Source: Bacillus dicomae (GTDB lineage: Bacteria > Bacillota > Bacilli > Bacillales > Bacillaceae_G). Taken from it: a stretch of DNA of 64,000 bases. Below, one piece after another: positions 18,905 through 27,165 of this stretch (within the stretch, counting starts at the first letter, position 1; the number at the start of each line of letters is the position of its first letter). The stretch spans positions 144,281 through 208,280 of the forward strand of contig NZ_VHIV01000007.1 in assembly GCF_006494425.1 (NCBI RefSeq), given 5' to 3'. Position numbers and translations under genes: made by a program. Under the pieces are notes generated by a model, which saw only the letters and a list, made by a program, of their open reading frames with translations, was not told the origin of the DNA and did no database searches.

Positions 18905-18931
18905 TCCCCACCTCTTTTACAGCGGTGGGGA
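18905..18931. repeat. Hairpin in the leader of the deacetylase gene
   Basis: A perfect TCCCCACC/GGTGGGGA inverted repeat with an 11-nt loop, 46 nt upstream of the deacetylase ATG. It is followed by ATTTTAAAT, too weak for a clear terminator. It could be a leader hairpin or part of a dispersed repeat. Confidence 0.5.
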
Positions 18932-18977
18932 TTTTAAATATAAGTATGCAATATAATACACAATAGAAGGTGATTTT

Positions 18978-20060
18978 ATGAGAAAATACGCAGCAATTGC
19001 TTTATGTACGTCTGCCATTTTAGCAGGCTGTAATACTAACAATGTAAGTCAAGAACCTAAAAAAGAGAAAAAGGTTCAAGAAACTAAAAAACAAGAAGAG
19101 ACTGTGAAAGAACAAGGGAAAATTTCTTATAACCAAATTACACATGAATCTACAAACACTACTATTCATATGACAGATATAAAAGATACTTTAACTGAGG
19201 TACAATATAAAATTTGGCGTACTGCTGATGGAAAGGAAACCGCTAAATCTTTGTCTTCTAAAGAAAAGGAAAAGCAATTTTCACTTCCTTTTGACATAAA
19301 AGAATTTGAAGGAAAACGCGGTGAGTTCCAAATTGAAGCAATAGGCATAAAAGAAGATGGGAAAACCATTCCACTCACAAAATCGGCTATTACTTTCGAG
19401 CAAAAGGTTCCCGTTCTTATGTACCATGCAATCGATGACTATCACGGTCAAGGTATTAAAGACTTATTCGTATCACCTGCTAACTTTGAGGCCCAAATGA
19501 AATATTTAAAGGACAACGGCTATACATTACTAACTTTTGAACGCTGGGGCGATATTAATAAGGTGAACAAGCCTATCTTTGTTACATTTGATGACGGTAT
19601 GAAAAATAATATGAATGCATTTCATATTTTGCAAAAGCTAAAAGACGATAATTTTAAACCAGCGGCAACAGAATATATGATTGTTAATAATGTCGATGCT
19701 GAAGCTTCCCTTTCTACATCTGAAATAAAAGAAATGGTTGATTCTGGCATTTTCTCAGTGCAATCCCATACCGCGACACATGCAGACTTACCGAAAATTA
19801 CAAACTATGAAGAAGAACTAAAAGGATCGAAAGAACAGCTAGAAAAAATAACAGGTAAGCCCGTTAACGCAGTTGCTTATCCATTCGGTCATGTAGATGA
19901 TAAAGTCGTTGCTGAAACGAAGAAGTATTATCAATTCGCAACGACAACAAAACCTGGAAAGTTCATTACGAAGGGTGAGCCTGATGAATTATTAAAAATG
20001 AAGCGTGTCCGCATACACTATACAACGACTGTAGAACAATTTGCTTCTTCGATTAAATAA
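18978..20060 (+). CDS. Polysaccharide deacetylase lipoprotein (BA0330-like)
   Basis: A 360-residue lipoprotein: the signal peptide MRKYAAIALCTSAILAGC ends in an LAGC lipobox. A lysine/glutamate-rich linker and an Ig/Fn3-like domain (~50-140) precede a NodB polysaccharide deacetylase domain (~145-360). That domain has VTFDDGMKNN (catalytic base and metal aspartate) and SHTATHADL (metal histidines). The arrangement and sequence match the B. anthracis BA0330-type protein, which is linked to salt tolerance and cell-envelope stability. Whether it is an active peptidoglycan deacetylase cannot be read from sequence. Only one such gene is present here. Confidence 0.88.
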   Translation: MRKYAAIALCTSAILAGCNTNNVSQEPKKEKKVQETKKQEETVKEQGKISYNQITHESTNTTIHMTDIKDTLTEVQYKIWRTADGKETAKSLSSKEKEKQFSLPFDIKEFEGKRGEFQIEAIGIKEDGKTIPLTKSAITFEQKVPVLMYHAIDDYHGQGIKDLFVSPANFEAQMKYLKDNGYTLLTFERWGDINKVNKPIFVTFDDGMKNNMNAFHILQKLKDDNFKPAATEYMIVNNVDAEASLSTSEIKEMVDSGIFSVQSHTATHADLPKITNYEEELKGSKEQLEKITGKPVNAVAYPFGHVDDKVVAETKKYYQFATTTKPGKFITKGEPDELLKMKRVRIHYTTTVEQFASSIK

Positions 20061-20064
20061 CGAT

Positions 20065-20094
20065 GAGAGCTCAAAATATATTGAGCTCTCTTTT
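20065..20094 (+). terminator. Rho-independent terminator of the deacetylase gene
   Basis: A 10-bp perfect stem GAGAGCTCAA/TTGAGCTCTC followed by TTTT, directly after the stop codon. Confidence 0.85.
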
Positions 20095-20176
20095 CAAGCT
20101 ATATTTATATATATTTTTTGAATTTTCTTGTATTATATATAGTAAGAAATCTTTTAAATTAAAGGAGATTATACAT

Positions 20177-21406
20177 ATGTCATTTGAACAAACGTTAGAG
20201 AAATATGCTGCCCTTGCAGTCAATGTTGGTGTTAATATTCAACCAGGACAAACATTATCAATCAGTGCACCTCTTGAAGCTGTACAATTTGTACGCCTAG
20301 TTACAGAGAAAGCATATAAATCTGGTGCGAAACACGTATATGTGGATTGGAATGATGAAACGTTAACACGTTTAAAATTCGATTTAGCTCCTGAAGAAGC
20401 ATTCGCTGAGTTCCCATCTTGGAAAGCACACGCTCGTGAAGAATTAGCAAAAGAAGGCGCTGCATTTATGTCTATTTATGCAGAAAACCCTGATTTATTA
20501 AAAGGTGTAGATTCAACGCGTATTGCAACAGCTCATAAAGTAGCTGGTGAAGCAATGAAAGTATACCGTGATTACGTACAAGCTGATAAAGTAAGCTGGT
20601 GTGTCATTTCTGTTCCTACGAAAGAATGGGCTGCGAAAGTATTCCCTGACGTTGCACCAGAAGAACAAGAAGCAAAACTATGGGATGCTATTTTCAAAGC
20701 GACTCGCGCTGATTTAGAAAATCCTGTAGAAGCATGGAAAGAACACGATGAAACATTACATACAAAAGTTGATTACTTAAACGAAAAACATTATAAAGCT
20801 CTTCACTATACGGGTCCTGGAACAGATTTAACAATCGAACTTCCAGAAAAGCATGTATGGGCTGGTGCTGGTAGCTTAAATGAAAAGAACGTACCATTTA
20901 TGGCGAATATTCCAACTGAAGAAGTATTTACAATGCCACTTAAAACAGGTGTAAACGGCCAAGTGTCTAGTACAAAACCGTTAGCATTTGCAGGTAACAT
21001 TATCGATAACTTCACGTTAACATTTGAAAACGGACGTATCGTAGATTACAAAGCTGAAGCTGGTGAAGAAGCTTTAAAACATTTAGTGGAAACAGATGAA
21101 GGTTCTCACTTCTTAGGAGAGGTTGCTTTAGTGCCTCATGATTCACCAATTTCAAACACAAATATTTTATTCTACAATACACTATTTGATGAAAACGCAT
21201 CTTGCCACCTTGCAATCGGAAATGCTTATGCATTTAACTTAGTTGGCGGAAAAACAATGTCTAAAGAAGAACTTGCTGAAAATGGTGCAAACGCTAGTAT
21301 TACACACGAAGATTTCATGATTGGATCAGCTGAACTTGATATCGACGGTATTACAGCTGATGGCAGACATGAGCCTATCTTCCGTAAAGGTAACTGGGCG
21401 TTTTAA
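20177..21406 (+). CDS. ampS: M29 family aminopeptidase (AmpS/PepS type)
   Basis: 409 residues from the ATG at 20177, which has a textbook AAAGGAG at 20161-20167. The frame is open further upstream, but that part overlaps the preceding terminator. M29 (thermophilic aminopeptidase) family features include EGSHFLGEVALV (metal-binding glutamate region, ~316-327), CHLAIGNAYAF, and the C-terminal THEDFMIGSAELDIDG segment with His and Asp ligands. It is a cytosolic, metal-dependent, broad-specificity aminopeptidase by family. It stands alone. Confidence 0.88.
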   Translation: MSFEQTLEKYAALAVNVGVNIQPGQTLSISAPLEAVQFVRLVTEKAYKSGAKHVYVDWNDETLTRLKFDLAPEEAFAEFPSWKAHAREELAKEGAAFMSIYAENPDLLKGVDSTRIATAHKVAGEAMKVYRDYVQADKVSWCVISVPTKEWAAKVFPDVAPEEQEAKLWDAIFKATRADLENPVEAWKEHDETLHTKVDYLNEKHYKALHYTGPGTDLTIELPEKHVWAGAGSLNEKNVPFMANIPTEEVFTMPLKTGVNGQVSSTKPLAFAGNIIDNFTLTFENGRIVDYKAEAGEEALKHLVETDEGSHFLGEVALVPHDSPISNTNILFYNTLFDENASCHLAIGNAYAFNLVGGKTMSKEELAENGANASITHEDFMIGSAELDIDGITADGRHEPIFRKGNWAF

Positions 21407-21413
21407 AAAAAGC

Positions 21414-21448
21414 AAAAGGCTATCTCCCGCAGCGGAAGATAGCCTTTT
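21414..21448. terminator. Bidirectional terminator between ampS and the SMR gene
   Basis: A 12-bp stem AAAAGGCTATCT (21414-21425) / AGATAGCCTTTT (21437-21448). It overlaps the stop codon of the convergent SMR gene. Confidence 0.85.
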
Positions 21449-21770
21449 ATGATGCAGATGAAACTTTAAGCCCAATTACTCCTAACACGATAAACAGAAT
21501 ACAAAATGCTTGGAATAAGCTAATGTGCTCTTTAAAAAAGTACACACTAATAATTGTAATAAGTAATGTCCCAACACCAGACCAAATGGCATAAGCGATA
21601 CTTAAATGAATCTTTTTCACAACGATAGCAAATACACTGAAACAAATTCCATAAAATACGAAAATAAGTACACTTGGAACGAGCTTTGTTAAGCCATTCG
21701 ATAATTTCATTGCAATTGTTCCAGCTACTTCAAAAATAATTGTTACGAGTAATAATAGCCAATATATCAT
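21447..21770 (-). CDS. Small multidrug resistance (SMR) family transporter
   Basis: A 107-residue protein with four hydrophobic helices. The essential membrane glutamate is present in IIFEVAGTIAMK (residue ~14), and the second-half signature SIAYAIWSGVGTLLITIISVYFF is conserved. SMR proteins work as dimers and export cationic drugs or guanidinium. The partner and substrate are unknown. Its start codon lies in a long inverted repeat (21769-21812), and it is 47 nt downstream of gabD. Confidence 0.88.
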   Translation of the reverse strand: MIYWLLLLVTIIFEVAGTIAMKLSNGLTKLVPSVLIFVFYGICFSVFAIVVKKIHLSIAYAIWSGVGTLLITIISVYFFKEHISLFQAFCILFIVLGVIGLKVSSAS

Positions 21771-21812
21771 ACTAGAATCTCCTTCTCTGTTACCTTATAG
21801 AGATTCTAGTAT
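21769..21812 (-). promoter_or_regulatory. Inverted repeat covering the SMR start region
   Basis: A 13-bp perfect inverted repeat: ATACTAGAATCTC at 21769-21781 with GAGATTCTAGTAT at 21800-21812, loop 18 nt. On the minus strand the 3' arm includes the end of the AAGGAG ribosome site (21784-21779) and the first two bases of the ATG. Folding would hide the start. It also lies 6 nt after gabD, so an alternative role is transcript end or processing. Confidence 0.55.
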
Positions 21813-21817
21813 ACTAC

Positions 21818-23269
21818 TTATAGTCCTAATGAAATATATTTAATTTCTAAATATTCTTCGATACCGAAATGGCCTCCTTCACGGCCAATGCCACTCTCTT
21901 TAAAGCCACCGAACGGCGCTTGTGCAACTGACGGGAGTCCATCATTCAAACCGATAATACCATACTCTAGTGCTTCACTAATTTGGAACGCTTGGCTAAT
22001 ATCTTGCGTGAAAATATACGCAGCTAAACCATATGGCGTATTATTTGCACGTTCGATTACTTCTTCAACCGTTTTAAATTTCGCAACTGGTGCAACTGGT
22101 CCAAATGTTTCTTCATTCATACAAAGCATCGTATCATTCGCCAAGCCAATTACAGTCGGCTGAATAAAGTGTCCGTCTAACTCTGCAACCTTTTTGCCAC
22201 CATATAAAACTTCTCCACCTTTTTGAATAGCATCTTCGATATGTTCTTGTACTTTCGAAACTGCATTCTCGTCAATAAGGGGGCCTACAGTCGTTCCATC
22301 ACCGAAACCGTCTCCTACTTTCAACTGCCCTACTGCCTTTTGGAACTTCTCTACAAACGCTTCATACACTTCTTCCTGAACAAATACTCGGTTTGTACAT
22401 ATACACGTTTGTCCTGCGTTACGGAATTTTGAACCGATTACTGCCTCTACTGCTTTATCTAATTCCGCATCATTCATAACAATAAACGGTGCATGACCGC
22501 CTAACTCAAGTGAAACCTTTTTCATCGTTTGTGCAGCACTGGCCATTAATTCTTTCCCAATTTCCGTTGATCCTGTAAAGGAAACTTTTCGAACACGTCC
22601 ATCTTCCATCCACGTATCCGCAATTGCTTTCGCACTACCTGTTACAATATTGATTACGCCTTTTGGAATATCTGCTTCATGAGCTAATTCGGCTAATTTC
22701 AGTGCAGTTAACGGCGTTTGACTTGCTGGTTTTACAACCGCTGTACAACCTGCTGCAAGTGCAGGGGCTACCTTTCTCGTAATCATAGCAGCCGGGAAGT
22801 TCCAAGGCGTAATAGCTGCCATAACTCCAACTGGTTGCTTCATAACTAAAATACGTTTATTCGGATGAGAAGCAGGAATCATTTCACCATATACGCGTTT
22901 CCCTTCTTCTGCATACCATTCAACAAAGCTATTCGCATAGTTTACTTCACCAAGTGCTTCTACAAACGGTTTTCCTTGTTCTTTCGTCATGATTGCTGCA
23001 ATCTCTTCTTTATTTTCATCAATCAGTGTGAACCATTTTTTTAGCTTCACTGCACGGTCTGCCGCCGTTAACTTAGACCATGATTTAAAAGCTTCATGTG
23101 CAGCATCAACAGCTTGCTTCGCCTCTGTTACCCCGCCCTTTGGTACAGTTGCAAATATTTCTTTCGTTGCTGGATTATTTACTTCGATTTGTTCTTGCAA
23201 TGTAATCCACTCACCATTTATATACATCGCCTTTTTCTCCACATTTACAAACGTCGCTTTTTTATCCAA
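21818..23269 (-). CDS. gabD: Succinate-semialdehyde dehydrogenase
   Basis: A 483-residue NAD(P)-dependent aldehyde dehydrogenase with the catalytic glutamate in LELGGHAP, the catalytic cysteine in GQTCICTNR, and the FTGSTEIG coenzyme motif. It overlaps the 3' end of gabR by 8 nt, and gabT is upstream in the same direction. This identifies it as the second enzyme of GABA degradation, oxidising succinate semialdehyde to succinate. Confidence 0.92.
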   Translation of the reverse strand: MDKKATFVNVEKKAMYINGEWITLQEQIEVNNPATKEIFATVPKGGVTEAKQAVDAAHEAFKSWSKLTAADRAVKLKKWFTLIDENKEEIAAIMTKEQGKPFVEALGEVNYANSFVEWYAEEGKRVYGEMIPASHPNKRILVMKQPVGVMAAITPWNFPAAMITRKVAPALAAGCTAVVKPASQTPLTALKLAELAHEADIPKGVINIVTGSAKAIADTWMEDGRVRKVSFTGSTEIGKELMASAAQTMKKVSLELGGHAPFIVMNDAELDKAVEAVIGSKFRNAGQTCICTNRVFVQEEVYEAFVEKFQKAVGQLKVGDGFGDGTTVGPLIDENAVSKVQEHIEDAIQKGGEVLYGGKKVAELDGHFIQPTVIGLANDTMLCMNEETFGPVAPVAKFKTVEEVIERANNTPYGLAAYIFTQDISQAFQISEALEYGIIGLNDGLPSVAQAPFGGFKESGIGREGGHFGIEEYLEIKYISLGL

Positions 23270-24656
23270 TGTTTTCTTCCTCCTCTACAAATTTCTTAAT
23301 CTTCCTAGTAGCAGCAGATTGGCTTATTTGCAAAAACTCAGCCACTTTGTAACTTGATCCATACGTTTTATACGCTTTAAGAATAATATTTCTCTCTACC
23401 TCTTCCAGCATTCTATAAAGACTTTGCCCAGACTGTTCAACTGTTGCTTCTTGCATGGATAGTGGCAAATCTTCTACCGTTACAACATCATCCACAGTAA
23501 TAACAATTCTCTCAATTACATTCTCTATTTCTCTATTGTTTCCTTCCCATGGATATCCGACAAACATTTGTAACGTACTCGGTGCTAGTTTCACATCGCG
23601 TCCGTACTTTTTATTAAAGTGCTGTAAATAATGATAAACAAGTGGCAAAATGTCTTCTGTTCTTTCTCTAAGCGGAGGAATGAAAATTGGAATGACATTT
23701 AGACGATAGTATAAATCTTTCCTGAATGTTCCTTGTTTCACCATCGCACTTAAATCTCTATTTGTTGCCGCTACAATTCTAACGTCCACCTTTTTTAATT
23801 CTCTTCCGCCTATCGGACGAAACGTTTTTTCTTGCAACACTTGCAAAAGCTTTGCTTGAATTTCAAGCGGCATTTCACCAATTTCATCTAAGAAAAGAGT
23901 TCCTTTATGCGCTGATTCTAATAGCCCCTTTTTCCCTTCACGATTCGCACCTGTAAAAGATCCGCCTGAGTACCCAAAAAGCTCTGCTTCAATTAAATTC
24001 ATTGGCAACGCCGCACAATTAATTTCATAGAAACTCTCATTCTTCCGGTGACTCACTTCATGTAAATGACGTACCAATCGACTCTTCCCTACTCCTGTCT
24101 CACCTAAAACGAGAACAGTACTATCTACCACGGATACTTTCTTGATTGTCTCGACTATTTTTTGCATAGCGATACTTTTAAAAATAAGTCCTTCATGTTC
24201 ATATGTTTCTCTTAATTCTTTTTTATATGTTTTTAGTTGATTATCCATTTCCTCTACCTTTTGACGTAATTGGTAGAGCTCCGTAAGGTCACGAGAGTAA
24301 CTAATCACCCTTCTTAAATTTCCCTCATCGTCAAAAACAGGCCTTGTCCGAACGTGTAAGTACTCTCCCGATTTTGTCGTTTGAACGAGTTCAATCGGTC
24401 TCTTTTTTTCAATTACTTCTAACGTTGCTGATGGATAAAAGATACCATCCTTCTGCAATTCTTTTACATGCTTACCTACTAACTCTTTAGCAGCTAGTTG
24501 ATAGTGCCTTTCACATGTACTATTTACACGCACAACGATTCCCTTTTCGTCAGTCACAAAAATTTCGTCAAACGCGTATTCAAATACATCTTGTAAATCC
24601 ATTAACACTCGTTCCTTTTCTGCAACCATCCTAGCCACCCCTAACTTCCAATCCAT
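23262..24656 (-). CDS. gabR: Sigma-54-dependent transcriptional activator GabR
   Basis: A 464-residue enhancer-binding protein. An N-terminal PAS domain (~15-130) is followed by an AAA+ domain (~165-400) with Walker A GETGVGKS, the sigma-54 contact loop GSFTGA and Walker B FLDEIGEMP. A C-terminal Fis-type HTH (VAEFLQISQSAATRKIKKF) follows. In B. thuringiensis the gab cluster is activated by GabR with sigma-54. Translation may start here or at in-frame ATGs 27 or 54 nt further in; the ATG at 24629 has a GGGGTGG site. A 10-bp inverted repeat lies 2 nt upstream of this start. Confidence 0.88.
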   Translation of the reverse strand: MDWKLGVARMVAEKERVLMDLQDVFEYAFDEIFVTDEKGIVVRVNSTCERHYQLAAKELVGKHVKELQKDGIFYPSATLEVIEKKRPIELVQTTKSGEYLHVRTRPVFDDEGNLRRVISYSRDLTELYQLRQKVEEMDNQLKTYKKELRETYEHEGLIFKSIAMQKIVETIKKVSVVDSTVLVLGETGVGKSRLVRHLHEVSHRKNESFYEINCAALPMNLIEAELFGYSGGSFTGANREGKKGLLESAHKGTLFLDEIGEMPLEIQAKLLQVLQEKTFRPIGGRELKKVDVRIVAATNRDLSAMVKQGTFRKDLYYRLNVIPIFIPPLRERTEDILPLVYHYLQHFNKKYGRDVKLAPSTLQMFVGYPWEGNNREIENVIERIVITVDDVVTVEDLPLSMQEATVEQSGQSLYRMLEEVERNIILKAYKTYGSSYKVAEFLQISQSAATRKIKKFVEEEENIG

Positions 24657-24658
24657 CG

Positions 24659-24690
24659 ATTCACTTTACTACCTTCATTATAAAGTGAAT
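24659..24690 (-). promoter_or_regulatory. Inverted repeat upstream of gabR
   Basis: ATTCACTTTA (24659-24668) and TAAAGTGAAT (24681-24690) form a 10-bp perfect inverted repeat with a 12-bp spacer that contains a GAAGG ribosome-site-like sequence. It could be an operator, or a hairpin that affects gabR translation. Confidence 0.45.
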
Positions 24691-24744
24691 TTTCTGCATT
24701 TAATATAGGGACAGCTAGAATGTTTGTGATTTATCATTCAGTTT

Positions 24745-26109
24745 TTAAACACGAGCGATGTCTGCTTGCTCATAACAAGCCTGCAATGATTCTTCAATGA
24801 TTGTTAAACCTTCCTCAAGCTGCTCATCTGTAATAACTAACGGCATTAACACACGAATAACATTACCGTATGTCCCTGCTGATAGTAGAAGTAATCCGCG
24901 TTTATTTGCTTCTGCACACAAATTAGCCGTTAACGTTTTATCAGGTATTTTCGTCTTACGATCTTGAACGAGCTCGAATGCACACATTGCTCCTAAACCG
25001 CGCACATCACCAATGCAATTATATTTATTTTTCATATCTTCGAATCGATTCATTACGACTTTTCCTAATTCTATCGCTCTCTCATTTAAATTCTCTTTTT
25101 CTATTACATCAAGTACTGCTAATGCTGCTGCACATCCTAGTGGGCTTCCTGCATACGTTCCGCCAAGCTCTCCTGGTGCAGACTCATTCATAATTTCCTT
25201 ACGCCCAATGACACCACTTATCGGCACACCAGCCCCTAAAGATTTAGACACTGTAATTAAATCTGGAACGACATCATAATGATCAATAGCAAAATACTTT
25301 CCTGTACGACTAAATCCTGTTTGAATTTCATCCGCTACAAATAAGATTCCATGTTCTGAACAAATGCTGCGTACTTCTTGCACAAACTTCTTACTTGGAA
25401 CGATAAATCCACCTTCTCCTTGAACTGGCTCCATTACAACAGCTGCAATTGTTTCTGGTGCTACTTCTGATACGAAGAAATTCTTAAACTCTTCAACCAT
25501 AAAGTCATCGTACTGCTCTTCAGTTAGTCCTTCTGGACGACGGTATTCATACGGGAATGGTGCTTTATATACTTCCGGAGCAAATGGACCAAATCCAAAT
25601 TTATATGGTTTTACTTTACTTGTCATCGTCATTGTCATTAATGTACGCCCGTGGAAACCTTTAGAAAATGCGATAATACCAGGTCTTTTTGTATATTTAC
25701 GAGCGATTTTCACCGCGTTCTCAACTGCTTCTGCACCACTATTCAAAAATAGTACTTGCTTATCAAAACTTCCTGGCGCTAATGCCGCAAGTTTTTCTGC
25801 TAATTCAATATATGGCTCATACATCATGACATTAAATCCAGTATGAATGTATTGATCTACTTGTTTATGGAGCGCTTCTTTAACAGCTGGATGACAATGT
25901 CCTACGTTAATTGTTCCTATTGCTCCAGCGAAATCAATATACTGATTACCATCAACATCTGTTACAAGAGCACCATTTGCAGATTGTACAAACGTTGGGA
26001 TGCCGTTACTTACTCCTTTTGGTACTATATTTTGGCGGCGTTCTAGTAAAGACGCTGCTTTCGGTCCAGGAATTTGTTCATTTACTTTAGCAAATTTTTT
26101 TGTGTTCAT
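24745..26109 (-). CDS. gabT: 4-aminobutyrate aminotransferase
   Basis: 454 residues from MNTKKFAKVNEQIPGPKAASL at 26109. A longer in-frame start at 26151 is excluded because it lies within or upstream of the -12 element of the sigma-54 promoter. It is a class III PLP aminotransferase with GAEAVENAVKIAR, the VADEIQTGFSRTGK motif with the PLP aspartate, and the PLP lysine in TVSKSLGAGVP. It transfers the amino group of GABA to 2-oxoglutarate, and feeds gabD downstream. Confidence 0.92.
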   Translation of the reverse strand: MNTKKFAKVNEQIPGPKAASLLERRQNIVPKGVSNGIPTFVQSANGALVTDVDGNQYIDFAGAIGTINVGHCHPAVKEALHKQVDQYIHTGFNVMMYEPYIELAEKLAALAPGSFDKQVLFLNSGAEAVENAVKIARKYTKRPGIIAFSKGFHGRTLMTMTMTSKVKPYKFGFGPFAPEVYKAPFPYEYRRPEGLTEEQYDDFMVEEFKNFFVSEVAPETIAAVVMEPVQGEGGFIVPSKKFVQEVRSICSEHGILFVADEIQTGFSRTGKYFAIDHYDVVPDLITVSKSLGAGVPISGVIGRKEIMNESAPGELGGTYAGSPLGCAAALAVLDVIEKENLNERAIELGKVVMNRFEDMKNKYNCIGDVRGLGAMCAFELVQDRKTKIPDKTLTANLCAEANKRGLLLLSAGTYGNVIRVLMPLVITDEQLEEGLTIIEESLQACYEQADIARV

Positions 26110-26151
26110 TACGTACCCCATCCTTTTCTTTACATTGTTTTCTCTTTTCAT

Positions 26152-26167
26152 TGCAAAATATATGCCA
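26152..26167 (-). promoter_or_regulatory. Sigma-54 (-24/-12) promoter of gabT
   Basis: On the minus strand TGGCATATATTTTGCA matches the sigma-54 consensus TGGCAC-N5-TTGCA. The GG and GC dinucleotides are exactly 10 nt apart (26166-26165 and 26154-26153). Transcription would start near 26141, upstream of the ATG at 26109. It agrees with the AAA+ activator gene downstream. Confidence 0.85.
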
Positions 26168-26216
26168 ACATTCTTCTCTAGTATTCACCCTACATACCCT
26201 CTATTTCGCCATAAAA

Positions 26217-26260
26217 AATAAGTCTATAGAGACTCATTAAGAGTCCCTATAGACTTATTT
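26217..26260. terminator. Bidirectional terminator after the HAD gene
   Basis: A near-perfect stem: AGTCTATAG + GACTC pairing with GAGTC + CTATAGACT, with A/T-rich flanks (AAAAAATA and TATTTTT) on both sides. It ends the HAD gene on the minus strand and insulates the gabT promoter. Confidence 0.85.
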
Positions 26261-26263
26261 TTC

Positions 26264-27010
26264 TTACACACTAGACTTTCCTTTTTCCCAAATAAACTCA
26301 CCTGATTGGGAAATAAAATCCCCAACAGATTGTAATACTAAATCCGCAAGAGGTTCTAATGTTTGACGATCTCCTGTACCAGATAGTACTCCAATTGCAT
26401 AACAATCGCCACCATTTTTCGCTAAATATAAATCAGTCGGTGTATCTCCAACGACCGCTACTTCACATGCTTCTAAATGAAATCTCTCACAAAAAGATTC
26501 TACAATTCTTTTATCTGGTTTTTGTGCTGGAAATGTATCTGAAGCTACAACATAATCAAAAAAAGACTCTAATTGATACTGTTTTAAAAATAATTCTGTC
26601 GGTGCGAAATCATCAGCTGTAACAACGCCTAAAATAAATCCTCTATCCTTTAAACTTTGTAAAATTCTCGGTAAATCCGCCGTCATTTTCATATAGGAAC
26701 GATACTCGTACATAAGGGAAAATAACTTTTCACTTACCCACTCATGTACCTCCTCTTCCTTAGATGATGTAATATACTTACAAAGCCCCTTTGCAACATC
26801 AAGGCTTGTTCCTGCCGCTATTGCGCTACGAGGGTTCACAAACACCCCCTCCACGCCGATCTCTTTTAATAAAGCAGGCTGCATTGACTTTGGTAGTTGA
26901 TATAAATTTATACATTCCGCCACAAGTTCTTCAGCTACTTTTATCCAAATTGAATGAAAATCCATTAATGTCCCATCTTTATCAAATAGTATTGCTTTTA
27001 CCTTCTCCAT
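26264..27010 (-). CDS. HAD family hydrolase, phosphoglycolate-phosphatase-like
   Basis: About 248 residues from MEKVKAILFDKDGTLMDF at 27010; GTAGGGTG lies just upstream. HAD motif I is FDKDGTLMD, motif II is VVTADD, and motifs III/IV are KPDKRI and VVGDTPTDLYLAKNGG. The helical cap between motifs I and II is of the subclass I type. The substrate is unknown. It lies between gabT and dgkB with its own terminator. Confidence 0.82.
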   Translation of the reverse strand: MEKVKAILFDKDGTLMDFHSIWIKVAEELVAECINLYQLPKSMQPALLKEIGVEGVFVNPRSAIAAGTSLDVAKGLCKYITSSKEEEVHEWVSEKLFSLMYEYRSYMKMTADLPRILQSLKDRGFILGVVTADDFAPTELFLKQYQLESFFDYVVASDTFPAQKPDKRIVESFCERFHLEACEVAVVGDTPTDLYLAKNGGDCYAIGVLSGTGDRQTLEPLADLVLQSVGDFISQSGEFIWEKGKSSV

Positions 27011-27142
27011 CCATAGCACCCTACCTCTCGTCTCTTTTCTCCTCCAGTGTATCAATAAAGTATGGATATAAAATAAACGAATTGTAAAAATACCATAAAA
27101 ATCAAACTAACTTCCAATTTACAATTCCTCTACATAATAAAA

Positions 27143-27165
27143 AGGATGCCTTTACAGGGCATCCT
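27143..27165 (-). terminator. Rho-independent terminator of dgkB
   Basis: An 8-bp AGGATGCC/GGCATCCT stem overlapping the dgkB stop codon. On the minus strand it is followed by TTTTTATTATG. Confidence 0.75.

Noticed and set aside
20063-20176. N-terminal extension of the M29 aminopeptidase
   Set aside because: The extension covers the deacetylase terminator and is hydrophobic by chance. The ATG at 20177 has AAAGGAG and matches the family's usual start.
21769-21812. Guanidine riboswitch before the SMR gene
   Set aside because: SMR genes are often controlled by guanidine-sensing RNAs, but no ykkC or mini-ykkC consensus (paired ACGR loops) is present; only a simple inverted repeat is seen.
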